Below are positions 1 through 9,339 of a stretch of DNA of 64,000 nucleotides, one piece after another. The first letter of the stretch is position 1; each line of letters begins with the position of its first letter. A program made the position numbers and the translations under genes. The notes beneath the pieces were generated by a model. It was not told where the DNA came from. It was given only the letters and a program-made list of their open reading frames with translations, and did not search any database. This DNA is from Burkholderia sp. SRS-46 (GTDB lineage: Bacteria; Pseudomonadota; Gammaproteobacteria; Burkholderiales; Burkholderiaceae). Where the stretch lies: assembly GCF_004343775.1 (NCBI RefSeq), contig NZ_PTXL01000002.1:1054001-1118000 (forward strand). Reading direction: 5' to 3'.

Positions 1-45
1 CGACCACACGCGGATCGGCACGGAAGGCTTGGCGGCAGCAGGCAT
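1..45 (-). CDS. 5' end of an unidentified gene, cut by the window edge
   Basis: Reading leftwards, an ATG at 45 is preceded by a GGAG ribosome-binding site with 7 nt spacing. It opens 15 codons (MPAAAKPSVPIRVWS) that run off the window. Its position, divergent from the LysR gene at 171, is the classic arrangement of a LysR regulator and its target. The visible part is too short to identify a family. Confidence 0.45.
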   Translation of the reverse strand, partial: MPAAAKPSVPIRVWS

Positions 46-170
46 CGAAATACTCCGGAAACGGGCGCCGCCGGGAATCGGCGACGGACGGCCCAGCGTA
101 ACGCGCGCGCACCGTCGCCAGAAGACGGATAATCGTGGAAACATCTTCCACTTTGACAGGACAATCGACG

Positions 171-1121
171 ATGGCCGATTTGCGCGACGTGAACCTGAAC
201 CGGCTCGCGGTGTTCGTGGCGGTGGTCGAAGCGGGCTCGCTGACGGCCGCGGCGGAGCGGCTCGGCCTCGCGAAGACGGTGGTGAGCACGCACATGCAGC
301 GGCTCGAATCGGAGGTCGGCGCGAACCTGCTGGTGCGCACCACGCGGCGGCTGACCGTGACCGACGCCGGGCGCGCGTTCTACGACGCGTGCCGCGACAT
401 CCTGCGCGCGACGGAAAGCGCGCTCGACGCGGTGTCGTCGGAAACGGGGCCGCTGCGCGGCACGCTGCGCGTGAGCGCGCCGATCGACTATGGCGCGCTG
501 GTCGTCGCGCCGGCGATCGTCGCGCTGCGCGACGCGCATCCGGCGCTCGACGTCGAGCTCATCGCGAACGACCGGCTCGTCGACCTCGTCGCGGACAACA
601 TCGACGTCGCGATCCGCATCGGCCGGCTCGCGGATTCGAACTACCGCGCGGTGCGGCTGGGCGACTACGAGAAATGGCCGGTCGCGAGCCCGGCGTTCGT
701 CGCGCGCTGGGGGCTGCCGCGCGACCCGGCGGCGCTGGCCGCGCTGCCGTTCGTGATGCTGTCGACGCTGCCGCGCCCGCAGACGGTCGAGCTCGAGAAC
801 GCGCGCGGCGGCAAGGCGTCGGTGCGCTGCACCGCGCACGTCGTGTCGAACACCGCGACCGCGTGCCGCGCGATCGCGCTGGCCGGCGGCGGCTTCGGGC
901 TGCTGACCGATTTCTCGATCGCGGACGACGTCGCCGCGGGCCGGCTCGTGCGCCTGCTGCCCGCGTGGCGCTCGCCGTCGGCCGGGATTCACGCGATCTT
1001 TCCGTCGACGCGGCTGCCGTCGCCGAAGGTGCGGGCGTTGATCGATGCGATGCGGGAGCAGATCGGCGAAGCGCCGGCGCGCGGGGCGCGGGGGTCAAGA
1101 GCGAAGCGTGCGGTCGGTTGA
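171..1121 (+). CDS. LysR-family transcriptional regulator
   Basis: This 316-residue protein has a typical LysR layout. The N-terminal winged helix-turn-helix (about residues 6-65) contains the usual pattern AVVEAGSLTAAAERLGLAKTV followed by a QRLESEVGANLLVRTTR wing. The remainder is the periplasmic-binding-like effector domain. I chose ATG 171 rather than the in-frame ATG at 135 because AGGA lies about 10 nt upstream and the family normally starts just before the HTH. The gene is divergent from the truncated gene at 1-45, its most likely target. It belongs to the CrgA-like group common in Burkholderia; the ligand cannot be read from sequence. Confidence 0.85.
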   Translation: MADLRDVNLNRLAVFVAVVEAGSLTAAAERLGLAKTVVSTHMQRLESEVGANLLVRTTRRLTVTDAGRAFYDACRDILRATESALDAVSSETGPLRGTLRVSAPIDYGALVVAPAIVALRDAHPALDVELIANDRLVDLVADNIDVAIRIGRLADSNYRAVRLGDYEKWPVASPAFVARWGLPRDPAALAALPFVMLSTLPRPQTVELENARGGKASVRCTAHVVSNTATACRAIALAGGGFGLLTDFSIADDVAAGRLVRLLPAWRSPSAGIHAIFPSTRLPSPKVRALIDAMREQIGEAPARGARGSRAKRAVG

Positions 1122-1144
1122 ATCCTGTTGTTCCCTCCCGACGT

Positions 1145-1474
1145 TCAATCGGCGCGCAACAGCCTGCTCATGAGGATGGATTTCAGGTCCTTTCGGGTGC
1201 CGCATACGATATGGATGAATGCGGTATGACCGCGAACCTCATAGATGACGCGATTCATCCCGGCAGCCACCTGACGGTACTGCGTCAGGTCGATGTTCAC
1301 CAGTTCGTCCGGAATCCAGCCCCTGTCTGGAAAAGACTGGATCACGGCAATCGCGTCCTTGATCTTGCCGTAACTGACTTGCCAAACCTCCGTCCCGAAG
1401 TTTGAGAGGATGTAGCGCTTCAACGCCTTCAGATCCGCTTGCGCCGAACGAAGGATCACGACGTCAAGCGTCAT
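1145..1474 (-). CDS. ParE/RelE-superfamily toxin
   Basis: This 109-residue basic protein has the RelE/ParE fold pattern: an N-terminal LRSAQADLKALKRYI helix segment, a central YRQVAAGMNRVIYEV strand, and a C-terminal IHIVCGTRKDL strand. Family members poison gyrase (ParE) or cleave mRNA on ribosomes (RelE); this sequence alone does not decide which. It follows the antitoxin gene, which overlaps it by 4 nt (ATGA), the usual translationally coupled toxin-antitoxin arrangement. The length is normal and the gene looks intact. Confidence 0.85.
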   Translation of the reverse strand: MTLDVVILRSAQADLKALKRYILSNFGTEVWQVSYGKIKDAIAVIQSFPDRGWIPDELVNIDLTQYRQVAAGMNRVIYEVRGHTAFIHIVCGTRKDLKSILMSRLLRAD

Positions 1475-1743
1475 CGTTCCTCATCCTTGTCGAGTTCATC
1501 GAAGACATCTTCGACAGGACGAAAGTGGCCCTGCTCGATTTCGCGATTACCGAGCGCAAGAAGCTTCAGGAGCGCGAGTGTCTCTTCATGTTCCTCATAC
1601 GACTTGACGTCCATGACGACGAGCTTCGCTTCACCGTTCTGGGTGATGAGCATCGGTTCGCGGCTCTCGGAAATATCTTTGACGATCTCCGCAGCATGAC
1701 TCTTGAGGTAACTGATCGGCTTGACCCGTGTTGAAAATTTCAT
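1471..1743 (-). CDS. Phd/YefM-family antitoxin
   Basis: This 90-residue protein begins MKFSTRVKPISYLKSHAAEI, the N-terminal DNA-binding segment typical of Phd/YefM antitoxins, followed by ITQNGEAKLVVMDVKSYEE, a hallmark of the family. The acidic C-terminus (FDELDKDEER) would wrap the toxin. ATG 1743 is preferred over an ATG at 1803 because family members start here. Antitoxin comes first and toxin second with a 4-nt overlap. Such pairs autoregulate their own promoter, so the operator should lie just upstream of 1743. Confidence 0.85.
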   Translation of the reverse strand: MKFSTRVKPISYLKSHAAEIVKDISESREPMLITQNGEAKLVVMDVKSYEEHEETLALLKLLALGNREIEQGHFRPVEDVFDELDKDEER

Positions 1744-2017
1744 CGCGATGCCTCGATCTGTCCGTCCTGAATAGGACCGGTTATAGACCGAATTCAGTCT
1801 CAAAAATGGCGATCAGCCCTTAGCGGCGCCGCTCATCCTGAACGCCACCGCTGCCCGCTTCCCAAGCCCTCCTGCCCGCCCCCGCCATGCGCAAACCTCA
1901 TGCGCACCATGAGAACTAATCGATTGTTGGCGGCCCGGATCGACGACGACAATCCGCCTCATGGCCCTTCGCTTGCATTGGGGGCGATTCCCACTCCTAA
2001 CCGGCACGTCACGACCC

Positions 2018-3712
2018 ATGAACCATCCGGAACCGCTTTTCCGCGTCGCCGAGGCCCGCGCGGCCACGGCCGAACCGCCCGCTGCCCGCCGCCGCACCTG
2101 CGGCGAAGCCCTCGTCGGCCTGCTCGAACGCCATGGTGTCGAATGCGTGTTCGGCATTCCCGGCGTGCATACCGTCGAGCTCTACCGCGGCCTCGCCGCG
2201 TCGACGATCCGCCATGTCACACCGCGCCACGAACAGGGCGCCGGCTTCATGGCCGACGGCTATGCGCGCGTCACGGGCCAGCCCGGCGTCTGCTTCATCA
2301 TCACCGGGCCGGGCATGACCAACATCGCGACCGCGATGGCGCAAGCCTACGCGGATTCGATCCCGATGCTGGTGATCTCCAGCGTCAACGCACGGCGCGA
2401 GCTGGGCAGCGGCGACGGCCGCCTTCACGAGCTGCCGTCGCAGCGCGACGTGTTCGCGGGGCTCACCGCGTTCTCGCACACGCTGCTCGACGCAGCCGAC
2501 CTGCCGCAAGTGCTCGCGCGGGCGTTCGCCGTGTTCGAGAGCGCGCGCCCGCGGCCGGTGCACATCGAGATTCCGCTCGACGTGATCGTCATGCCGGCGG
2601 ACGACGTGCCGGCCATCCCGGCCGCCCTGCCCGCGAAACCCGCGCCGGACGCGAATGCGCTCGCGACGGCCGCGGAACTGCTCGCCCACGCGCGCCGGCC
2701 GCTGATTCTCGCAGGCGGCGGCGCGGTTCACGCGGCGGCCGAGTTGCGCGAACTCGCCGAGCGGCTGCACGCGCCGGTCGCGCTGACGATCAACGCAAAG
2801 GGCTTGCTGCCGGCCGGCCATCCGCTGCTGATCGGCTCGACGCAGTCGTTGCCGGCCACCCGCGCGATGATCCGCGCCGCCGACGTGGTGCTCGCCGTCG
2901 GCACCGAGCTCGGCGAGACGGATTACGACGTCGGGTTCGACGGCGGCTTCGCGATCGACGGCCGCCTGATCCGCATCGACATCGACGCGCAGCAGCTGAT
3001 GCGCAACCTCCGCGCGGATCTCGCGATCGCCGGAGACGCCCGGCAGGCGCTCGGCGCATTGTCGACGCGGCTGCACGAGCGGCCGGCGCCGGCACCCGAG
3101 GCCGGCTGGGGCGCCACCCGCGTGGCGGCCGTGCGCGCCGCGATCGCGGCCGGCTACGACGGCCCCGCACGCGCGCAGGCCCGGATGATCGACACGATCG
3201 TCGCGGCGCTCCCCGGCGCGATCGTCGCGGGCGATTCGACGAGCCCGGTCTACGTCGGCAACTTCACGCACGATGCGCCGGCGCCGCGCAGCTGGTTCAA
3301 CTCGTCGACCGGCTACGGCACGCTCGGCTACGGGCTGCCGGCCGCGATCGGCGCGAAGCTCGCCGCGCCCGCGCGCCCCGTCGTGTGCCTGATCGGCGAC
3401 GGCGGCCTGCAGTTCACGCTGCCCGAACTCGCCAGCGCGGTCGAAGCCGGCCTGCCGGTGATCGTGATCGTGTGGAACAACCGCGGCTACGGCGAGATCC
3501 GCAAATACATGGTCGCGCGCGACATCACGCCGGTCGGCGTCGATCCGTACACGCCGGATTTCCTCATGCTCGCGCGCGGCTTCGGCTGTGCCGCGCACGC
3601 CGCCGCGACTCCCGATGCGCTGGCGCGCGCGCTGCACGACGCAGCGGCGCGCACGATCCCGACCGTGATCGAGATCGACGAAGCCGAATGGTTCGCGCAG
3701 GAGCAGGCATGA
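2018..3712 (+). CDS. aruI: Thiamine-diphosphate-dependent 2-oxo acid decarboxylase, AruI-like
   Basis: This 564-residue member of the acetolactate synthase/benzoylformate decarboxylase superfamily has an N-terminal Pyr domain with the catalytic Glu in TPRHEQGAGFMADGYAR, a central domain, and a C-terminal PP domain with the GDGGLQFTLPELASAVEAGL diphosphate-binding motif and a later WNNRGYGEI. The closest fit I recognise is 5-guanidino-2-oxopentanoate decarboxylase of the arginine transaminase pathway. An aldehyde dehydrogenase follows with a 4-nt overlap and would oxidise the aldehyde product. Two amino-acid/polyamine ABC importers lie downstream, which fits arginine-like substrates. A benzoylformate-type decarboxylase is the alternative. 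ATG 2018 gives the usual N-terminus, but no strong ribosome-binding site is visible. Confidence 0.75.
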   Translation: MNHPEPLFRVAEARAATAEPPAARRRTCGEALVGLLERHGVECVFGIPGVHTVELYRGLAASTIRHVTPRHEQGAGFMADGYARVTGQPGVCFIITGPGMTNIATAMAQAYADSIPMLVISSVNARRELGSGDGRLHELPSQRDVFAGLTAFSHTLLDAADLPQVLARAFAVFESARPRPVHIEIPLDVIVMPADDVPAIPAALPAKPAPDANALATAAELLAHARRPLILAGGGAVHAAAELRELAERLHAPVALTINAKGLLPAGHPLLIGSTQSLPATRAMIRAADVVLAVGTELGETDYDVGFDGGFAIDGRLIRIDIDAQQLMRNLRADLAIAGDARQALGALSTRLHERPAPAPEAGWGATRVAAVRAAIAAGYDGPARAQARMIDTIVAALPGAIVAGDSTSPVYVGNFTHDAPAPRSWFNSSTGYGTLGYGLPAAIGAKLAAPARPVVCLIGDGGLQFTLPELASAVEAGLPVIVIVWNNRGYGEIRKYMVARDITPVGVDPYTPDFLMLARGFGCAAHAAATPDALARALHDAAARTIPTVIEIDEAEWFAQEQA

Positions 3713-5181
3713 ATCCGGCCGCCGAACTTCGCTTCGAGCCGCCGCTGCACACGCGGCTCTTCATCGACGGTGCGTGGTGCCGCAGCGCCGGCGGCGCCAC
3801 GCTGCCCGTGATCGACCCGTCGCGCGAAGCGCACATCGCCGACGTCGACGCGGGCGGCGAGGCCGACGTCGATCGCGCGGTGCAGGCCGCTTCGCGCGCA
3901 TTCCCCGCGTGGAAACGCACGACCGGCGCCGCGCGCGCCGCACTGCTGCGCGCGATCGCACGCGGCGTCGATGCGCAGCGCACGCGGCTCGCGACGCTGC
4001 AGTCGCTGAACAACGGCAAGCCGTTCGCCGAGGCGCAACTCGATGTGGCCGACGTGATCGCCACCTTCGACTACTACGCCGGCCTTGCCGAGCGGCTCGA
4101 CACCGACGGCGAAACCGCCGTCGCGCTGCCGGGCCCCGAGCATCGCGCGTGGATCCGCCGCGAGCCGGCGGGCGTGGCGGCGCTGATCGTCCCGTGGAAT
4201 TTCCCGATGGTGACGACCGCGTGGAAGCTCGCGCCCGCGCTCGCGGCCGGCTGCACCGTCGTGCTGAAGCCGTCCGAGCTCACGCCGCTGCCCGAACTCG
4301 AGCTCGCGGCGATCGCGGCCGCGGCGGGCCTGCCGCCGGGCGTGCTGAACGTCGTGACCGGCACCGGCGCCGAGGTCGGCGCGCGGCTGTGCGCGCATCC
4401 GCTCGTCGCGAAGGTGTCGTTCACGGGCAGCACCGCCGTCGGCGCGCAGGTGATGAAGACCGCCGCCGACACGATCAAGGGCGTCGGCCTCGAACTCGGC
4501 GGCAAGTCGTCGATCATCGTGTTCGACGACGCGGATCTCGCGCTCGCCGTCGAGCTGGTCGCCGGCGGCGGCCTGTTCAACGCCGGGCAGATGTGTTCGG
4601 CCACGTCGCGCGTGCTCGTCGCCGCGCCGCTGGCCGACGCGCTGATCGCACGCGTCGCGCAACGGATCGACGCGACCGTCGTCGGCCCGCCGTTCGCGCC
4701 CGGCGTGCAGATGGGGCCGCTCACGAGCCGCGCGCAGTACGAGCGCGTGAAACGCTACGTGGCGCAAGGCAAGACCGACGGCGCCCGCCACGTGACGGGC
4801 GGCGAAACACCGGACGGCCCCGGCTACTTCATCCGGCCAGCGCTGTTCGCCGACGTGCCGGCCGACAGCGCGCTCTGGCGCGAGGAAATCTTCGGCCCGG
4901 TGCTGTGCGTGCGCACGTTCGACACCGAGGGCGACGCGATCGCCGCCGCCAACGACACGGAATACGGGCTCGTCGCGACGGTCGTCACGCGCGACGCGGC
5001 GCGCGGCAAGCGGGTCGCCGATGCGCTCGAAGCCGGCGTCGTGTGGATCAACACGCCGCAGCTGATCTACCCGCAAACCTCATGGGGCGGCTACAAGCGC
5101 AGCAGCGTCGGGCGCGAGCTCGGCCCATTCGGGCTGGCCGCGTTCCAGGAGATCAAGCAGGTGATGATGCCGGCCTGCTGA
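3709..5181 (+). CDS. NAD(P)-dependent aldehyde dehydrogenase
   Basis: This 490-residue enzyme has all the ALDH landmarks: VPWNFPMVTTAWKLAPALAAG (cofactor and oxyanion region), the general base Glu262 in LELGGKS, the catalytic Cys296 in NAGQMCSATSR, and EEIFGPVL near the C-terminus. The ATG overlaps the stop of the decarboxylase gene (ATGA), so the two are probably translationally coupled. It would convert the aldehyde made by the upstream decarboxylase to the acid; if that enzyme is AruI-like, the substrate is 4-guanidinobutanal. Betaine-aldehyde-type ALDHs look similar, so the substrate is inferred from context. Confidence 0.88.
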   Translation: MNPAAELRFEPPLHTRLFIDGAWCRSAGGATLPVIDPSREAHIADVDAGGEADVDRAVQAASRAFPAWKRTTGAARAALLRAIARGVDAQRTRLATLQSLNNGKPFAEAQLDVADVIATFDYYAGLAERLDTDGETAVALPGPEHRAWIRREPAGVAALIVPWNFPMVTTAWKLAPALAAGCTVVLKPSELTPLPELELAAIAAAAGLPPGVLNVVTGTGAEVGARLCAHPLVAKVSFTGSTAVGAQVMKTAADTIKGVGLELGGKSSIIVFDDADLALAVELVAGGGLFNAGQMCSATSRVLVAAPLADALIARVAQRIDATVVGPPFAPGVQMGPLTSRAQYERVKRYVAQGKTDGARHVTGGETPDGPGYFIRPALFADVPADSALWREEIFGPVLCVRTFDTEGDAIAAANDTEYGLVATVVTRDAARGKRVADALEAGVVWINTPQLIYPQTSWGGYKRSSVGRELGPFGLAAFQEIKQVMMPAC

Positions 5182-5182
5182 G

Positions 5183-5215
5183 GCCGGCCGCCGGGCGGCC
5201 GGCGCATGCGTTTTT
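5183..5215 (+). terminator. Rho-independent terminator after the decarboxylase/ALDH pair
   Basis: A 9-bp GC stem (GCCGGCCGC / GCGGCCGGC, loop CGG) starts 2 nt after the ALDH stop. T5 follows at 5211-5215 after a short GC-rich spacer. It probably separates the two enzyme genes from the ABC importer operon that follows. Confidence 0.6.
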
Positions 5216-5342
5216 GTCATGCCGCGCATGCAGAGATTTCGTTTGTTGCGGAAATTTGACCTCCCTACAGTGCATTCACACCCCGCGCCGCCGCTCGGCG
5301 ACCGGCATCGAACCACACGGCATCGTTCATCAGGAGACGGCC

Positions 5343-6440
5343 ATGCAACACTTCAAGGCGGGAAGACGGCAGGTGATCAAAACCCTCGGCACGGCGCTCG
5401 CCGCGTCCGCTCTTCCGATGCCGTTCATCAGTACTGCGAAGGCCCAGGAGCGCAGCTTCGCGGGCAAGACGCTGCGCCTGCTGACGTGGTCTGACGATAC
5501 CGGCGCGGCCGCGCTGCGCAACATCGCGGAGACCTTCAGCAAGAAGACCGGCGCGCGCGTGATCGCCGATCGCGCGGACGGCACGTCGGGGATGGTCGCG
5601 AAGGTCAAGGCCGCGGGCGAGCGGCCGACCTACGACGTGATCACGCTGGCCGGCGTCGGCGCGGCCGGCCTCGCCGACGCCGGCCTGCTCGCGAAGCCCG
5701 ATCTCGACAAGCTGCCGAACCTGAAGGACGTCGCCCCGCCGTACCGCACGGGCGCGAACGGCTTCGGCATCGGCTACCTGCTGTGGTCGGACGGCCTGAT
5801 CTACAACACGTCGACCGTCAAGACCCCGCCGTCGAGCTACGAAGCGCTGTGGGATCCGAAATACGCGGGCCGCCTGTTCCTGCCGCCGCCCGAGTGGGCG
5901 GAAGCCGTCGACCTCGCGATCATCGCCGCGAAGCTCGCGGGCGGCTCGCAGCAGAACATCGAGCCGGGCTTCAGGAAGCTCGCGCAGCTCAAGGACCGCG
6001 TGATGACCCTCGGCGAAAACCCGAACCAGGTGGCCGACCTGTTCCGCACGGGCTCGCTCGACATCGGCGGCATCTACTCGCCCGCGTTCCTGCCGGTGCA
6101 GATCCGCAAGCCGGAATACCGGATGGGCGTCACGTACGGAATGAAGGAAGGCTTTGCGACGCAGCTGATGTTCACCGTGATTCCGAAAGCGCACCCGGGC
6201 GATCTCGACCTGATCCACGCGTTCATCAACCATTCGCTCGACGCGGGCGTGCAGGGCCGGATGGCGGCCGACGTGCTGAACGGCCCGGTCAACGCGAAGG
6301 CCGTGATTCCCGCCGAGAGCCGCGCGTTCGTGCCGTCGCCGCAGCAGATCGCCGAGAAGGCCGTGCTGCACGACGACAAGGCGCTCGCCGTCGTCCAGCC
6401 GGCGTGGATCAAGCGCTACACCGACCTCTTCTCGGCCTGA
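5343..6440 (+). CDS. Spermidine/putrescine-type ABC importer, periplasmic binding protein
   Basis: This 365-residue solute-binding protein carries a twin-arginine-like signal (GRRQVIKTLGTALAASALPM, likely cleavage after AKA). The mature part begins TLRLLTWSDDTGAAALRNIAETFSKKTG, the start expected of the PotD/extracellular solute-binding family 1. It opens an operon with two permeases and an ATPase. AGGAGA about 9 nt upstream supports ATG 5343. Its neighbourhood with an AruI-like enzyme suggests a cationic amine, guanidino compound or opine-like ligand, but the pocket cannot be read here. Confidence 0.85.
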   Translation: MQHFKAGRRQVIKTLGTALAASALPMPFISTAKAQERSFAGKTLRLLTWSDDTGAAALRNIAETFSKKTGARVIADRADGTSGMVAKVKAAGERPTYDVITLAGVGAAGLADAGLLAKPDLDKLPNLKDVAPPYRTGANGFGIGYLLWSDGLIYNTSTVKTPPSSYEALWDPKYAGRLFLPPPEWAEAVDLAIIAAKLAGGSQQNIEPGFRKLAQLKDRVMTLGENPNQVADLFRTGSLDIGGIYSPAFLPVQIRKPEYRMGVTYGMKEGFATQLMFTVIPKAHPGDLDLIHAFINHSLDAGVQGRMAADVLNGPVNAKAVIPAESRAFVPSPQQIAEKAVLHDDKALAVVQPAWIKRYTDLFSA

Positions 6441-6444
6441 CGCC

Positions 6445-7359
6445 ATGTCCTCGCTTCCCTCCCGCGATGCGCGCGCGCTGGCCGCCGGCGGCGGCCCCGC
6501 CGACACGCCGGCGCTGCCCGGCGTGCCGCCGTGGCTGCTGCTCGCGCCGATCCTCGCGTTCCTCGCCGTGCTCGCCGCCGCGTCGCTCGCGGTGCTGCGG
6601 ATGAGCGTCGGCGTGTCCGGCAACGAGTGGCACGCGTTCACGCTGCAGAACTATGCGGACCTCGGCGATGCGTACTTCCTGAAGTCGCTGTGGCTGACGC
6701 TGCGGCTCGCGTTCGTCAGCATGGTCTGCGCGGTGCTGCTCGCCGTCCCCGTCGCGCTCGCGATGGCGCGCGCCGAATCGCGGCTCGCGCGCCGCCTGCT
6801 GCTGGCCGGCGTGCTGCTGCCGCTGCTCGTCAACCTGCTGCTGCAAGGCTACGGCTGGCTGATCATGCTGGGCCCGGCCGGCCTGCTCAATCACGCGCTG
6901 CTCGCGGCCGGCGTGATCCGGCGGCCGCTGCAGCTGCTGTACCGCGAGCAGGGCGTGCTGCTCGGCCTGATCCAGACCGCGTTCCCGCTCGCCGTCCTGC
7001 CGCTGTCGAGCGCGCTGCGCGCGGTGTCGCGCAGCTACGACGAGGCGGCCGCGACGCTCGGCGCGTCGCGCTGGCAGACGCTGCGCCACGTGACGCTGCC
7101 GCTCGCGATGCCGGGGCTCGCGTCGGGCGCGCTGCTCGTGTTCGCGTACAACGCGAGCGCATTCGCGGTGCCGCTGCTGCTCGGCGGCCGGCGCGTGCCG
7201 ATGCTCGCGGTGCTGGTCCACGACCAAGTGGCGCCGCTCCTGAACTGGCCGGCCGCGTCCGCGTCGGGCGTGGTGCTGATGGGGGCGACGCTCGTCGTGA
7301 TGGCCGTGTCGCAGCGCCTCGCGCGCACCCTGCAACGTGTCGACGAGGTGACCCGATGA
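6445..7359 (+). CDS. ABC importer permease (PotB-like)
   Basis: This 304-residue integral membrane protein has about six hydrophobic helices and the EAA-type loop (SYDEAAATLGASRWQTLRHVTLPLAMPG) that docks on the ATPase. It lies 4 nt after the binding-protein gene and overlaps the second permease gene by 4 nt. It corresponds to the first permease of spermidine/putrescine-type importers in the inner membrane. Confidence 0.87.
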   Translation: MSSLPSRDARALAAGGGPADTPALPGVPPWLLLAPILAFLAVLAAASLAVLRMSVGVSGNEWHAFTLQNYADLGDAYFLKSLWLTLRLAFVSMVCAVLLAVPVALAMARAESRLARRLLLAGVLLPLLVNLLLQGYGWLIMLGPAGLLNHALLAAGVIRRPLQLLYREQGVLLGLIQTAFPLAVLPLSSALRAVSRSYDEAAATLGASRWQTLRHVTLPLAMPGLASGALLVFAYNASAFAVPLLLGGRRVPMLAVLVHDQVAPLLNWPAASASGVVLMGATLVVMAVSQRLARTLQRVDEVTR

Positions 7360-8198
7360 ATGCCCTCCTGTTGCGCGCGCCGATGCCCGGCCGCCTCGGA
7401 CGCGCGACGAGCCTGTGCGCGACGATCGTGCTGTTTCTCGCCGCGCTGCCGATCCTGACGATGGCGACGATGTCGTTCGGCACGTCCGACACGCTCGAAT
7501 TCCCGCCGCGAGCATTCGGCCTGCACTGGTATCGCGCCGCGTGGCAGACCTTCGTGTCGAACGACGCGGGCGGCGCGCTGTCGATGGGCGACGCGTTGAC
7601 GACGAGCCTCGTCGTCGCGCTCGCGACGATGCTGATCGCCACCGCCGTGTCGGTGCCTGCGGCCTACGCGCTGGCGCGCTACCGGTTCCGCGGCAAGGCG
7701 CTCGTCGAGCAGCTCGTCGCGCTGCCGGTCGTCTATCCGCTGGTGATGCTGGGCCTCGCGCTGCTGCTCGTGTTCAACCTGCTGCCGGTGGAGCTCGGCA
7801 CGCTGCGGCTCGTCGTCGCGCACGTGATCCTCACCTTGCCGTTCACCGTGAAGAACTGCGCGGCGTCGGTCGCGTCGATCGGCCCGGACTTCGAGGAAGC
7901 CGCGTGCCTGATGGGCGCGAGCCCGGGCCGCGCGCTCGTCGACGTCGTGCTGCCGCTGATGCGGCCGGGCATCCTCGCCGGCATGCTGTTCGCGTTCATC
8001 GTGTCGTTCAACGAATTCACGGTGACGTTCTTCCTGTACAGCATCGACACGATGACGCTGCCCGTGTGGCTGTACAGCCGCACCGTGTCGTCGCTCGACC
8101 CGACCGTGTTCTGCTTCGCGGTGTTCACGGTCGCGATCGACTTCGCGCTGATCTGGCTGCTCGAAAAACTCGTCGGCGACAAGGGCATCGCGCTCTGA
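7356..8198 (+). CDS. ABC importer permease (PotC-like)
   Basis: This 280-residue permease has an N-terminal membrane helix (TIVLFLAALPILTMATMSF) and an EAA-type loop (DFEEAACLMGASPGRALVDVVLPLMRPG). It is coupled to the upstream permease through ATGA. The two permeases form the heterodimeric channel of the importer. Confidence 0.87.
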   Translation: MNALLLRAPMPGRLGRATSLCATIVLFLAALPILTMATMSFGTSDTLEFPPRAFGLHWYRAAWQTFVSNDAGGALSMGDALTTSLVVALATMLIATAVSVPAAYALARYRFRGKALVEQLVALPVVYPLVMLGLALLLVFNLLPVELGTLRLVVAHVILTLPFTVKNCAASVASIGPDFEEAACLMGASPGRALVDVVLPLMRPGILAGMLFAFIVSFNEFTVTFFLYSIDTMTLPVWLYSRTVSSLDPTVFCFAVFTVAIDFALIWLLEKLVGDKGIAL

Positions 8199-8237
8199 GC
8201 GCGCGCCACCCCGCCCTCGCCCGTGCAAGGAACCCCC

Positions 8238-9299
8238 ATGACCCAGCTCATCCTCCAGAACGTGACGAAGCGCTTCCAGCACACGCATGCGGTCGATCAT
8301 GTCGACCTGTCGGTGCCGGACGGCAAGCTCGTCTGTTTTCTCGGCCCGTCGGGCTGCGGCAAGACGACGCTGATGCGGATCATCGCCGGCCTCGAGACGC
8401 CCACCTCCGGCACGATCACGTTCGCCGGCCGCGACCTCACGCGCGTGCCGGCCAACCGGCGCGACTTCGGCATGGTGTTCCAGTCGCTCGCGCTGTTTCC
8501 GCACATGACGGTCGCGCAGAACATCGCGTACCCGCTGCGGCTGCGCCGCACCGACAAGGCCGCGCAGGCCCGGCGGGTGACCGAGCTGCTCGAGCTGATC
8601 CAGCTCCCGCACATGGCCGACCGGCTCGTCACGCAGCTGTCGGGCGGGCAGCGCCAGCGCGTCGCGATCGCGCGGGCGATCGCGTCGTCGCCGCGCCTGC
8701 TGCTGCTCGACGAGCCGCTGTCCGCGCTCGACGCGAAGCTGCGCGAGGCGATGCAGGTCGAGATCCGGCTGCTCCAGCAGCGGCTCGGCATCACGACGAT
8801 CATGGTCACGCACGACCAGCGCGAAGCGATGACGATGGCCGACGAGATCGTCGTGATGGAGAACGGCCGCATCCAGCAGGTCGGCCGCCCGCTCGACATC
8901 TATCGCGATCCGGTCAACGAATTCGTCGCCGATTTCATCGGCCTCGGCAACATCCTGCCGGTCGCGTGCGACGGCGACGACGCGATCGTCCTGCCCGGCG
9001 GGCAGCGGCTCGCGATCGGGCGCGCGCCGCAGGCGCAACCCGCCGCGGACGCCGTGCGCCTGCTGATCCGTCCCGAGGACATCTGCGTGCGCGCGGCGGC
9101 CGCGCCGAATACGCTCGCCGGCACGATCACGTTCGTCCGCGACGTCGGCGCGTCGATCGAAGCGACCATCGATTGCAAGGGCTTCACGCTGACGGCCGCG
9201 ACGACGCCGCGCGAGACGCCCGACCTGCACGTCGGCATGCCCGTGTTCGCCGAACTGCCCGCGCACGCGTGCAAGCTGATCGCCGCGCGCGGCGCCTGA
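8238..9299 (+). CDS. ABC importer ATPase (PotA-like)
   Basis: This 353-residue ATPase has Walker A GPSGCGKTT, signature [15 protein letters not shown], Walker B LLLLDEPLSALD and an H-loop VTHDQREAM. The C-terminal ~110 residues form the TOBE-type regulatory domain of spermidine/putrescine/iron importers. ATG 8238 follows AAGGAA; an upstream in-frame ATG at 8223 is less likely. It completes the binding protein, two permeases and ATPase set. Confidence 0.9.
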   Translation: MTQLILQNVTKRFQHTHAVDHVDLSVPDGKLVCFLGPSGCGKTTLMRIIAGLETPTSGTITFAGRDLTRVPANRRDFGMVFQSLALFPHMTVAQNIAYPLRLRRTDKAAQARRVTELLELIQLPHMADRLVTQLSGGQRQRVAIARAIASSPRLLLLDEPLSALDAKLREAMQVEIRLLQQRLGITTIMVTHDQREAMTMADEIVVMENGRIQQVGRPLDIYRDPVNEFVADFIGLGNILPVACDGDDAIVLPGGQRLAIGRAPQAQPAADAVRLLIRPEDICVRAAAAPNTLAGTITFVRDVGASIEATIDCKGFTLTAATTPRETPDLHVGMPVFAELPAHACKLIAARGA

Positions 9300-9339
9300 C
9301 GACCCTTCTTTCCCCCAGCGCAGCAACAAGGACCTCACC

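Noticed and set aside
1804..2017. ATG 1961 as the start of the decarboxylase
   Set aside because: It adds 19 residues without similarity to the family's N-terminus; ATG 2018 gives the expected start, although neither has a strong ribosome-binding site.
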